Assembly: GCA_029263015.1 (NCBI GenBank)
Contig: JAJCYI010000018.1
Location: 1-44,462 of the forward strand
Length of the DNA stretch: 44,462 bases
DNA from: Saprospiraceae bacterium
GTDB lineage: Bacteria > Bacteroidota > Bacteroidia > Chitinophagales > Saprospiraceae
Direction of reading: 5' to 3'
In this document: positions 30,411-37,103 of the stretch, one piece after another
How the letters are laid out: every line of letters begins with the position of its first letter
How positions within the stretch are numbered: position 1 is the stretch's first letter
Made by a program: the position numbers and the translations under genes
Notes under the pieces: generated by a model
Told to the model about the DNA's origin: nothing
The model's database searches: none
What the model saw: the letters and a program-made list of their open reading frames with translations, nothing else

Positions 30411-31844
30411 TTAAACCAATTCCCCCAACCTCAATTCGTTATTTTCCATTTCCAAAAAGCACCCAAAAAACAACTGTCTCAAAAGCAGCCGTTTATATTC
30501 CTCTGTCCCCCTCGCATCGCTGATCGGTGATATTTCTTCTTGAATAACCGCGCCTGTTTTTTTAATTAAATCCGCATTTATTTTTTGTCCTTTCATTGTC
30601 GCCGAACTCCGCTCCAAATACATTGGTACCGGCCCGACGCCACCAGCGGAAATATGTGCTTCCTGAATTGTTTCCCCGTCCATTTTTAATAAGCAAGCAG
30701 TGTTCACGCTGGCGATATCGAGATGGGTTCGCTTGCATACTTTTTCAAAATGGAAATGGTCTGTCTTTTTGGGGATTTCAAAAAATATAGATTCGATATA
30801 TTCGTCGGGGGCTTTGTCTAATGTTTTATAGCCTTTGTAAAAATGCCGCAATTTCAACGTGCGTTTATTTCCGTTTGTATTTAAAACAATGCTGCTGTCG
30901 AGGGCGAGGAAAAAGATGGTCAGGTCGCCGATGGGGGAGGCGTTGACGAGGTTGCCGCCGAGGGTGCCCATGTTGCGGATGGGCGTGGAGGATACCAATT
31001 TTATATGTTGTCGGAGTTTTGGAAAAATGGACTGCATGAGCGGTGATTCCTGTAGGTCGGTAGCAGTGACTGCTGCGCCGATGTGGCAATGGCCTCCCGC
31101 TTCGTATATTCCGTTTAATTCTTTTTGGTCAAATATCGGCTTGATGGAGGCATTCGCCATCGTCTCAGGTTTTTGCACAAACAGGTCGGTGCCGCCACCG
31201 ACGAAAGTACCATTTCCTTTATTTTGTTTTTTGGAAAATGTGCTATCGGGAAGCGCTTCGAAACGCTCTCTTATTGTCAAAAAATAATGAGGTAGGTAAT
31301 GATTTTCGACAAGCCATTGGAGGCGGTTCTCTTTTGGTTGGTCGACTGTTTTTTGGGCTATTTGGGCAGCAGCCCTTTCGAGGGATTTATAGCCGGTGCA
31401 GCGACAAATGTTGCCGTCTATTGCAGCAATGGCAGGGCTTACACCTGACAGGTTTTCAAAACCTGTCAGGTGTGTGGGTTGATGCATGGTAAACCCCGTT
31501 AGCGACACCACAAAACCGACAGTACAAAAACCGCACTGCGTCCCTCCTTCTTCCACGATGGCCTGTTGCACAGGCGATAGTTCTTCCATGTTCAAGCCCT
31601 CGATAGTAACGATATGCTTGCCCTGTGCATTGGACAGAGGCATGAGACAGGAAGTCATGCTGTGATAGCGGAGGTGGCCGTTTTCTATTTCCCCGACGAG
31701 GATGGTACATGCACCGCAGTCGCCTTCCCGGCAGCCGATTTTAGTGCCGACCAAATGTTTGTGGTAGCGCACGAAGTCGAGTACCGTTGTACCTGAGGGG
31801 AGAGGGGTTTGGATGGTTTGGTTGTTTAATAGGAAAGTGGTCAT
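30411..31844 (-). CDS. xdhA: xanthine dehydrogenase, 2Fe-2S and FAD subunit
   Basis: 477 residues from the ATG at 31844; a start 23 codons upstream would overlap the transporter end and lacks family character. Plant-type 2Fe-2S Cys38/43/46/66 (GCREGDCGACTIL), second cluster Cys104/107 and Cys147/149 (QCGFCTVGF, GNICRCTGY). The FAD domain begins at about residue 210 (GTFVGGGTDLFVQK; TPIRNMGTLGGNLVNASPIGD). A perfect 33-nt palindrome encodes THLTGFENLSGV (about 124-135) before the second half-cluster, an insertion relative to the usual spacing. Its last 47 codons are duplicated downstream at 29407. Confidence 0.94.
   Translation of the reverse strand: MTTFLLNNQTIQTPLPSGTTVLDFVRYHKHLVGTKIGCREGDCGACTILVGEIENGHLRYHSMTSCLMPLSNAQGKHIVTIEGLNMEELSPVQQAIVEEGGTQCGFCTVGFVVSLTGFTMHQPTHLTGFENLSGVSPAIAAIDGNICRCTGYKSLERAAAQIAQKTVDQPKENRLQWLVENHYLPHYFLTIRERFEALPDSTFSKKQNKGNGTFVGGGTDLFVQKPETMANASIKPIFDQKELNGIYEAGGHCHIGAAVTATDLQESPLMQSIFPKLRQHIKLVSSTPIRNMGTLGGNLVNASPIGDLTIFFLALDSSIVLNTNGNKRTLKLRHFYKGYKTLDKAPDEYIESIFFEIPKKTDHFHFEKVCKRTHLDIASVNTACLLKMDGETIQEAHISAGGVGPVPMYLERSSATMKGQKINADLIKKTGAVIQEEISPISDARGTEEYKRLLLRQLFFGCFLEMENNELRLGELV
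31441..31473. repeat. perfect palindrome inside xdhA, 16-bp arms
   Basis: ACACCTGACAGGTTTT-C-AAAACCTGTCAGGTGT. 33 nt is 11 codons, so it preserves the frame. It falls in the linker between the CGFC and GNICRC iron-sulfur segments, where length variation should be tolerated. Confidence 0.9.
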
Positions 31845-31852
31845 ATTGATAA

Positions 31853-33313
31853 TTATTTCATTTTTTCCAAAACCCAATAAATGCCAAACGAAAGGAAGAA
31901 GGTCACGAACCAAGCATAGCCGTATAATTCCATTAAAAAATTGCCGATGCTATCAGCAGAAATTACACCGACCGTTGCCAAAAAACCAGGAAGGACTGGC
32001 AGTATGCTCAGCACAAAAGCAATCCACGCATTTTTGTTCCAACCTTTATATATGCCATCGGTCTTAAAAAGTTGGGCCAAGTTGAGTTCCGTTTTTCTGA
32101 TGATATAATAATCGCAGATCATGATGCCGGCCAATGCGCCTAGCAATGCCGAGTAGGCGATGAGCCAGACGAAAATATAGCCATGCGGGTCGGCCAGCAG
32201 CTTCCACGGGAAGATCAAAATGCCGATGATGCCGGTGATATAGCCGCCCATTCGGAAGCTGATTTTTTTCGGGGCAATATTGGCGAAGCTGTTGGCTGGA
32301 GCAACTACGTTGGCAGCGATGTTGGTGGACAGCGTGGCGATGACAAGGCCTAACATTGCAACGACGACGACCAGCGGCGATTCAAATTTGCCGAGCAAAA
32401 CAACAGGGTCCCAGATAGCTTCGCCAAAAATCAAGACCGTTGCGCTGGTCACGGCGATGCCGATAAAGGAATAAAATGCCATCGTGCCAGGCAGTCCGAT
32501 TGCTTGTCCGAGGATTTGGTCTTTTTGTGATTTGGCGTAACGGGTGAAGTCAGGGATGTTGAGAGAAAGGGTTGCCCAAAAACCGACCATGGCAGTCAAG
32601 CTCGGCCAGAATATTTTCCAAAAATCAACTTCTGTATTGGCAGCCAATTGATAAGAAGCATCTAGCATTTCACCCAACGAACCAACCTCTGCCCATGCCC
32701 ACCCCAGAAGTGCAACTCCAATAAGCAGCAAGAAAGGCGCTGCCCAGGTTTCTAGCTTTTTAATGGAATCAATGCCTTTATAAACAATGTACATATTGAT
32801 GAACCAAAAGAGCATGAAGCAACCGAACTGCCCTAAATTAATGCCGATGAAATCACCGAGGTAAAGGCTGTCTTCGAGACCCGGCATTAGTGCCAGCAGC
32901 ATTTGATAAATAGCTGCCCCTCCGATCCATGTCTGAATGCCGAACCACCCGCAGGCGACCAGACCCCTCAGCAGGCCTGCGAGTATGGCACCATCTATCC
33001 CAAAATTCAACCGCAAAAAAACGGGCAAAGGGATGCCGTATTTTGTGCCAACGTGGGCATTGAGGATCATTGGAATCAGCACGATGACGTTTCCCAAAAG
33101 GATGGTGATGAGTGCTTGCCACCAGTTCATGCCCTGCTCGATCATGCTGCTGGCCAGCATATAGGTTGGTATGCAAACGGCCATGCCCACCCAGATGGCG
33201 GCGATGTTCCACTTGTCCCAAGTGCGCTTGGAAGCGGGTACGGGGGCGAAGTCTTCGCTGTATAGTGGGGAGGCAGAAACGTCTTCTTGGAGTTCGATTA
33301 TTTCTTGTTTCAT
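31853..33313 (-). CDS. NCS1-family nucleobase/allantoin:cation symporter
   Basis: 486 residues with about 12 hydrophobic segments and NCS1 signatures: WVGMAVCIPTYMLASSMIEQGMNWWQALITILLGNVIVLIPMILNAH, GIPLPVFLRLNFGIDGAILAGLLRGLVACGWFGIQTWIGG, and NIPDFTRYAKSQKDQ. NCS1 carriers import uracil, hydantoins, allantoin, cytosine or purines. Context with both purine and pyrimidine catabolism fits a base or allantoin importer; substrate not resolvable. Ends 8 nt before xdhA, so the two are co-transcribed. Confidence 0.9.
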   Translation of the reverse strand: MKQEIIELQEDVSASPLYSEDFAPVPASKRTWDKWNIAAIWVGMAVCIPTYMLASSMIEQGMNWWQALITILLGNVIVLIPMILNAHVGTKYGIPLPVFLRLNFGIDGAILAGLLRGLVACGWFGIQTWIGGAAIYQMLLALMPGLEDSLYLGDFIGINLGQFGCFMLFWFINMYIVYKGIDSIKKLETWAAPFLLLIGVALLGWAWAEVGSLGEMLDASYQLAANTEVDFWKIFWPSLTAMVGFWATLSLNIPDFTRYAKSQKDQILGQAIGLPGTMAFYSFIGIAVTSATVLIFGEAIWDPVVLLGKFESPLVVVVAMLGLVIATLSTNIAANVVAPANSFANIAPKKISFRMGGYITGIIGILIFPWKLLADPHGYIFVWLIAYSALLGALAGIMICDYYIIRKTELNLAQLFKTDGIYKGWNKNAWIAFVLSILPVLPGFLATVGVISADSIGNFLMELYGYAWFVTFFLSFGIYWVLEKMK

Positions 33314-33401
33314 ACTATGGTAGGTTTTCGTTTAAACGCCATAACCCTTAGCAACGGTCATAGAATACCATACCGACTTCGGTTGAGTAATTTTTTGACC
33401 G

Positions 33402-33872
33402 CTACTTAGCTTTTTTACCTTTTAAATGCTCAATGTCTTGTAAATCTTTTAGCCTGCCAGATGCTTGTTTGGCTTTCAATAAGTTTGTCAAATTGATAGT
33501 TTTTACTAGAATGCCGTCTGATCTCATGTCCAGTGAATATGGAAATACCGATATAAAATCCAGCCCTTTCAAATCAGTGATGACATCAATGCTTACGGGG
33601 GAAATACCAAATGAAAATACATCGGACTGCTTGTGGTCGAGGAATTTTTCGAGCGTCATATCAAAAACAGGCATTCCAAAAAGATGAAATGCTTGAGTGA
33701 TCTTTTCGTAATTCTCGGTAGTTCTTTCTACCCAAATATCCATGTCGCCTGTGTTGCGGGCATAACCATGAAAAATGACGGCATAGCCTCCCACAAGCAT
33801 ATATTTCACTTCAGCCGAGTTTAGGGCTTTTATGAAATCCAAAAAATCGGGATGTAATCGAACCTGATTCAT
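33402..33872 (-). CDS. nucleotidyltransferase (MNT/AbiEii-like), probable TA-type toxin
   Basis: 156 residues. Nucleotidyltransferase core KYMLVGGYAVIFHGYARNTGDMDIWVERT with GG at 28-29 and the metal-binding Asp43/Asp45 pair, then SIDVITDLKGLDF. Such stand-alone domains pair with small proteins in AbiE-like or MNT-type toxin-antitoxin systems. Its start overlaps the stop of the 72-residue gene upstream by 4 nt. A housekeeping role in nucleobase catabolism is not expected. Confidence 0.78.
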   Translation of the reverse strand: MNQVRLHPDFLDFIKALNSAEVKYMLVGGYAVIFHGYARNTGDMDIWVERTTENYEKITQAFHLFGMPVFDMTLEKFLDHKQSDVFSFGISPVSIDVITDLKGLDFISVFPYSLDMRSDGILVKTINLTNLLKAKQASGRLKDLQDIEHLKGKKAK

Positions 33873-34087
33873 TGTTTCCTCATGCTGAATTTAGTCTTAT
33901 CCATTCGTGGCGGATTCGAGGGATCAAAACCATAAGCAATGCTGTTGAGGTAATGAGTAGCAGCCAGTCGCTCATCTACAGATTTTTTTTGCCAAAAAAT
34001 ATTGTTTCGTTGACTTTGCTCCTCTATTTTACCTGACCAAAATGCAGTTCGATCAAGTCGAATAAGTGCTTCGTTGTTGGGATCCAT
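33869..34087 (-). CDS. small partner protein of the nucleotidyltransferase
   Basis: 72 residues: MDPNNEALIRLDRTAFWSGKIEEQSQRNNIFWQKKSVDERLAATHYLNSIAYGFDPSNPPRMDKTKF. No fold recognised beyond two helices; the 'K.P..R...HYL...AYGFD...PPR.DK..F' pattern is common in Bacteroidota proteins preceding nucleotidyltransferases. Likely the cognate partner of a TA-like pair. ATGA overlap with the nucleotidyltransferase; lies 12 nt after the AGXT2-type aminotransferase. Confidence 0.65.
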   Translation of the reverse strand: MDPNNEALIRLDRTAFWSGKIEEQSQRNNIFWQKKSVDERLAATHYLNSIAYGFDPSNPPRMDKTKFSMRKQ

Positions 34088-34099
34088 TATTATAAGAAT

Positions 34100-35419
34100 T
34101 TAGATTTTTACCTTTCCCAAAGCCTTTTCCAACAAATCCAGCGCTACTGCCACATCCTCCTCCGTCGCTGTCATCGGCGGCGAAATGCGGATCACGTTTC
34201 CGTACATCCCTCCTTTTCCGATCAGCAGGCCAAGTTCGCGGGTAGCTTCAAAGAGTTGTTTCGTGGCCTCGGTGGAAGGCTCTTTGCTTTGGCGGTCGTT
34301 GACCAATTCCAACCCTTGCATCAGTCCCATTCCGCGTACGTCGCCAATAAAAGCGTATTTTTCTTTCATTTTTTCCAAACCACCGCGGAGCATACTGCCG
34401 ACTTTGGCGACATGTTGCGGATTGGCCTCTTTTTCCAAAACTTCCAATGTTGCAGACGAGGCGGCACAAGAGACAGGATTGCCGCCAAAAGTGCTGATAG
34501 TCAGGCCTGCGCCTTTGGTGCTCTCCGCAATTTCAGGCGTGGTGATGGTATTGGCGAGGGGAAAGCCGTTGGCGATGCTTTTGGCCATCGTCATGATGTC
34601 CGGTTCGACCCCCCAATGTTCGATGCCGAACCATTTATCACCCGTGCGGCCAAAGCCGGTTTGCACTTCGTCCGCAATGAACAATCCTTCGTAATGTTTG
34701 ATAATGTCTTTTACTATTTTAAAATATTCAGGCGGGGGAGTAATAAACCCTCCAACACCTTGGATCGGCTCGGCGATGAATGCAGCGATCCTTCCTGAAG
34801 TGGTCGTTTTGATGGTATCTTCCACATCTTGAGCGCAGGCAACGCCACAACTTGGATAGGTCATTTTATAAGGGCAGCGATAGCAGTATGGATTCAGGGC
34901 GTGCTTGATGCCTAAAATGTGGGTGCCTCCGATGCGCCACGGCGACTGGCCTGTAAGACTCATACCGATGGCCGATCGTCCGCTGTAACCATGCCGCAAG
35001 GCGATGACCTCCTGATTTCCTGTGTGGCCTTTTGCTAAAAAAACAGCCGTCTCATCAGCATCGGTGCCGGAGGGGGTAAAATAGGAAACCTGCAATTTGC
35101 CTGGTGCGAGTTCCGCCATTTTTTCTGCTAAATTGACGTGCCCTTCATTTGGATAGAGGGTGGAGGAATGGATCATTTTTTCCGTTTGCTCTTGAACTGC
35201 TTTTGTCACTTCAGGGCGGTTATGGCCGACACTAGTGGTAAGGATGCCACCAAAAAAGTCGAGGTATTTTTTCCCTTCCACGTCCCAGACGTACATCCCG
35301 TCACCGCGTTCGAGCGGGAGCGGCTCGGTGTAATATAGGAGGTGGTTTGGCCAAAGGTATTTTTTTTGTTTTTCGAGGATTTGGGACTTTTTGTTTTGAA
35401 CGGTTTCACTTGTATTCAT
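34100..35419 (-). CDS. class III aminotransferase, AGXT2-like (beta-alanine/aminoisobutyrate or glyoxylate)
   Basis: 439 residues. PLP-binding Lys280 (MTMAKSIANGFPLA) and Asp250 (LFIADEVQTGFGRTG); THILGIKHALNPYCYRCPYKMTYPSCGVAC with Cys179/182/191/195 is the AGXT2-branch signature. AGXT2 enzymes transaminate beta-alanine or D-3-aminoisobutyrate with pyruvate and also convert glyoxylate to glycine. In this island it can turn the beta-alanine from pyrimidine breakdown into malonate semialdehyde and may also use glyoxylate from the purine arm as acceptor. The double role is inference from the family and context. Confidence 0.88.
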   Translation of the reverse strand: MNTSETVQNKKSQILEKQKKYLWPNHLLYYTEPLPLERGDGMYVWDVEGKKYLDFFGGILTTSVGHNRPEVTKAVQEQTEKMIHSSTLYPNEGHVNLAEKMAELAPGKLQVSYFTPSGTDADETAVFLAKGHTGNQEVIALRHGYSGRSAIGMSLTGQSPWRIGGTHILGIKHALNPYCYRCPYKMTYPSCGVACAQDVEDTIKTTTSGRIAAFIAEPIQGVGGFITPPPEYFKIVKDIIKHYEGLFIADEVQTGFGRTGDKWFGIEHWGVEPDIMTMAKSIANGFPLANTITTPEIAESTKGAGLTISTFGGNPVSCAASSATLEVLEKEANPQHVAKVGSMLRGGLEKMKEKYAFIGDVRGMGLMQGLELVNDRQSKEPSTEATKQLFEATRELGLLIGKGGMYGNVIRISPPMTATEEDVAVALDLLEKALGKVKI

Positions 35420-35577
35420 GATGAATTTATTTGTTTTGGCAGGTAGTTTGGGATCGTTCTAACATTATATTTCGAATTGATTGTGAGTGTGATAAAACCA
35501 GAACTTGTGAAACTTAGTATTCTTAGTGAACGCGGGCTATTAGTTGTATGAAATTGATTTTCAAAAGATTAGATAAT

Positions 35578-35610
35578 AAAACTTGGAAGCTATGAGAGCT
35601 TCCAAGTTTT
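35578..35610 (-). terminator. bidirectional intrinsic terminator after the SRPBCC gene
   Basis: AAAACTTGGAAGCT / AGCTTCCAAGTTTT, 14-bp arms and a 5-nt loop, with A/T-rich ends. It lies 30 nt past the SRPBCC stop on the minus strand, so the AGXT2-type gene downstream probably starts a new transcript. Confidence 0.8.
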
Positions 35611-35639
35611 ATACCGCTTTGACAATTAAGCATCCAAAA

Positions 35640-36236
35640 TTATTGTTCACTATCGGAGGCAGCACTCTCAACGGCATCGGCTGCTGCTTCCAAAACCGGT
35701 TCTGGAAAATAGTCTGTCGTATTTGCTTCGATTTCTTCTTTTAACCTGTTGTACATCTTGTCATTTTGATCTTTGAAAGCACCTTTCATCAATGCAAACA
35801 TGGACCGCATGAACATGCCTTTACCCTCCGCAATGGCATTCGTGGTAATAATCGTTGTATTATCGTCTTTGGCAGCAAACTTGATATCCACTTGATTTGT
35901 CATTACGTCCATTTCAAACTTTAAGGCGTACTGTTCCATTTCTTTTATAGCCATCACTTCTTCCGTCATTTCCATTGTTTCGCCATTCTGGACGATGGTT
36001 ATTTTGGACGTAGCGCCGACTTCGTTTTTCGTGCCACTTAACAACTCCATGCCCTCCAGTCCTTCAACCCATTGGCTGGCTTTACTCTCATCCATAAATA
36101 CTGCCCAGGATTCATTGAGCGATTTGTTCACCTCTACTTCGGTGGAATAACTGACCTTTGGCGTGAAAACGCCGAGCAAAAAGAAAATGGCGACCAAAGC
36201 AGCGATGACGCCCAGACTGATTTTTAAGATTTTCAT
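35640..36236 (-). CDS. SRPBCC family protein with N-terminal membrane anchor
   Basis: 198 residues. Hydrophobic N-terminal segment (LKISLGVIAALVAIFFLLGVF) followed by a START/SRPBCC ligand-binding fold: VSYSTEVEVNKSLNESWAVFMDESKASQWVEGLEGMELLSG, GATSKITIVQNGETMEMTEEVMAI, TNAIAEGKGMFMRSMFALMKGAFK. The acidic C-terminal tail is low complexity. Binds a hydrophobic ligand or acts in envelope homeostasis; no link to nucleobase catabolism is evident. Own terminator downstream. Confidence 0.82.
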   Translation of the reverse strand: MKILKISLGVIAALVAIFFLLGVFTPKVSYSTEVEVNKSLNESWAVFMDESKASQWVEGLEGMELLSGTKNEVGATSKITIVQNGETMEMTEEVMAIKEMEQYALKFEMDVMTNQVDIKFAAKDDNTTIITTNAIAEGKGMFMRSMFALMKGAFKDQNDKMYNRLKEEIEANTTDYFPEPVLEAAADAVESAASDSEQ

Positions 36237-36263
36237 GATAAAATGATTTTAGGAAATGAATGT

Positions 36264-36398
36264 TTAGTAACGGTCAAAAAATAACTTCCCCTTGGCTTTT
36301 CCTTTTTTTAATAATTCTTTGAAATAGGCGTTGACCTCTTTCAGTAAGCGTACATCTTCCGTTTGGAAAAGCAATTTGACAATCTCTGTTTTCAACAT
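36264..36398 (-). CDS. 44-residue antitoxin-like small protein or relic
   Basis: Frame MLKTEIVKLLFQTEDVRLLKEVNAYF..., then KELLKKGKAKGKLFFDRY, ending at TAA. The N-terminal amphipathic helix resembles the dimerisation helix of Bacteroidota antitoxins, but no toxin gene follows; the SRPBCC gene is next. Could be an orphan antitoxin or the remnant of a lost module. The sequence around its stop (about 36265-36287) is nearly repeated in opposite orientation at about 33383-33404. Confidence 0.45.
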   Translation of the reverse strand: MLKTEIVKLLFQTEDVRLLKEVNAYFKELLKKGKAKGKLFFDRY

Positions 36399-36402
36399 GG
36401 TG

Positions 36403-36433
36403 TTTGGAGGAAGTTTCGGATTTTTTATATTTG
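36403..36433 (+). promoter_or_regulatory. consensus Bacteroidota promoter of the 36478 TA module
   Basis: TTTG (36403-36406), exactly 19 nt spacer, TATATTTG (36426-36433): a perfect match to TTTG-N19-TAnnTTTG. It points at the plus-strand antitoxin gene starting at 36478, showing that this module carries its own promoter and is transcribed against the surrounding genes. Confidence 0.85.
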
Positions 36434-36477
36434 TAAGGTTATCGTAATTTAGCTTTCTTTACAAAATAAGTATAACC

Positions 36478-36696
36478 ATGACAGCAGAATTCATTCTTCA
36501 TTTCGATACGGTAGATGACTTTTTGCGCTTACTTGATTTACTGAAAGAAAGCGGCATTAAAGACTTTGCTTTCAAGCCAAAAATCCGCCAGAAAAAAACT
36601 GGTGGCCAACCGAAAAGGAAATGGAACTTTGGCATTGGCGACTTGGGAGGCAAACTCGATCGCACAAACATCCGCGATTATGCCTACAAAGCCTAA
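36478..36696 (+). CDS. antitoxin of a plus-strand PIN module
   Basis: 72 residues: an N-terminal segment (FILHFDTVDDFLRLLDLLKESGIKDFAFKPK), a basic linker (RQKKTGGQPKRKW) and a C-terminal tail (FGIGDLGGKLDRTNIRDYAYKA) resembling toxin-binding tails of PIN-linked antitoxins. Preceded by a consensus promoter. Its end overlaps the start of the PIN gene by 17 nt. Family not named with certainty; the role is inferred from architecture and partner. Confidence 0.75.
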   Translation: MTAEFILHFDTVDDFLRLLDLLKESGIKDFAFKPKIRQKKTGGQPKRKWNFGIGDLGGKLDRTNIRDYAYKA

Positions 36697-37093
36697 AACG
36701 CTGGTTGATACCAATATTTTCATTTATTCCTACGATGCCACTTCAATTTACCACAAAAAAGTCGTTAGGTTTTTAAATGATCCGAGTTTCGATCTCTATA
36801 CTCCCACAAAAAATATTTCAGAGTTCTTTGCGGTGCTTTCCAAACTGGGACAGCCATTTCCCAAAGTGTTCTCTTTTTATCAGAACATCAAATCCAACAC
36901 TGGTCTGTTATTTCCGAATACAAGCAGCCTTTCCATTTTTGAAATCCTCTTGCAGAAATACGAACCAAAAGGAAACAAAGTCTATGACATGGAAATTGTT
37001 TCCATCGCATTGGACAATAGAATTACGGAAATATCTACCGTCAATGTCAAAGATTTTGCAGGCATTTCGGAAATTAAAGTTCGGACAATTTAA
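36680..37093 (+). CDS. PIN-domain toxin (VapC-like), plus strand
   Basis: 137 residues from the ATG at 36680; a longer frame to 36566 lies entirely inside the antitoxin gene in another frame and is not chosen. PIN residues: Asp10 (TLVDTNIFIYSYD), Glu48 (NISEFFAVL), the later acidic KVYDMEIVSIALDN and the closing TVNVKDFAGI. It is convergent with the semialdehyde dehydrogenase gene, 10 bp apart with no obvious terminator, so antisense read-through either way is possible. Confidence 0.85.
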   Translation: MPTKPKTLVDTNIFIYSYDATSIYHKKVVRFLNDPSFDLYTPTKNISEFFAVLSKLGQPFPKVFSFYQNIKSNTGLLFPNTSSLSIFEILLQKYEPKGNKVYDMEIVSIALDNRITEISTVNVKDFAGISEIKVRTI

Positions 37094-37103
37094 ACAAAAA
37101 AAA

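Noticed and set aside
36566-36679. Longer N-terminus for the plus-strand PIN toxin
   Set aside because: The extension is the antitoxin coding region read in another frame; PIN homology begins at KTLVDTNIF right after the ATG at 36680.
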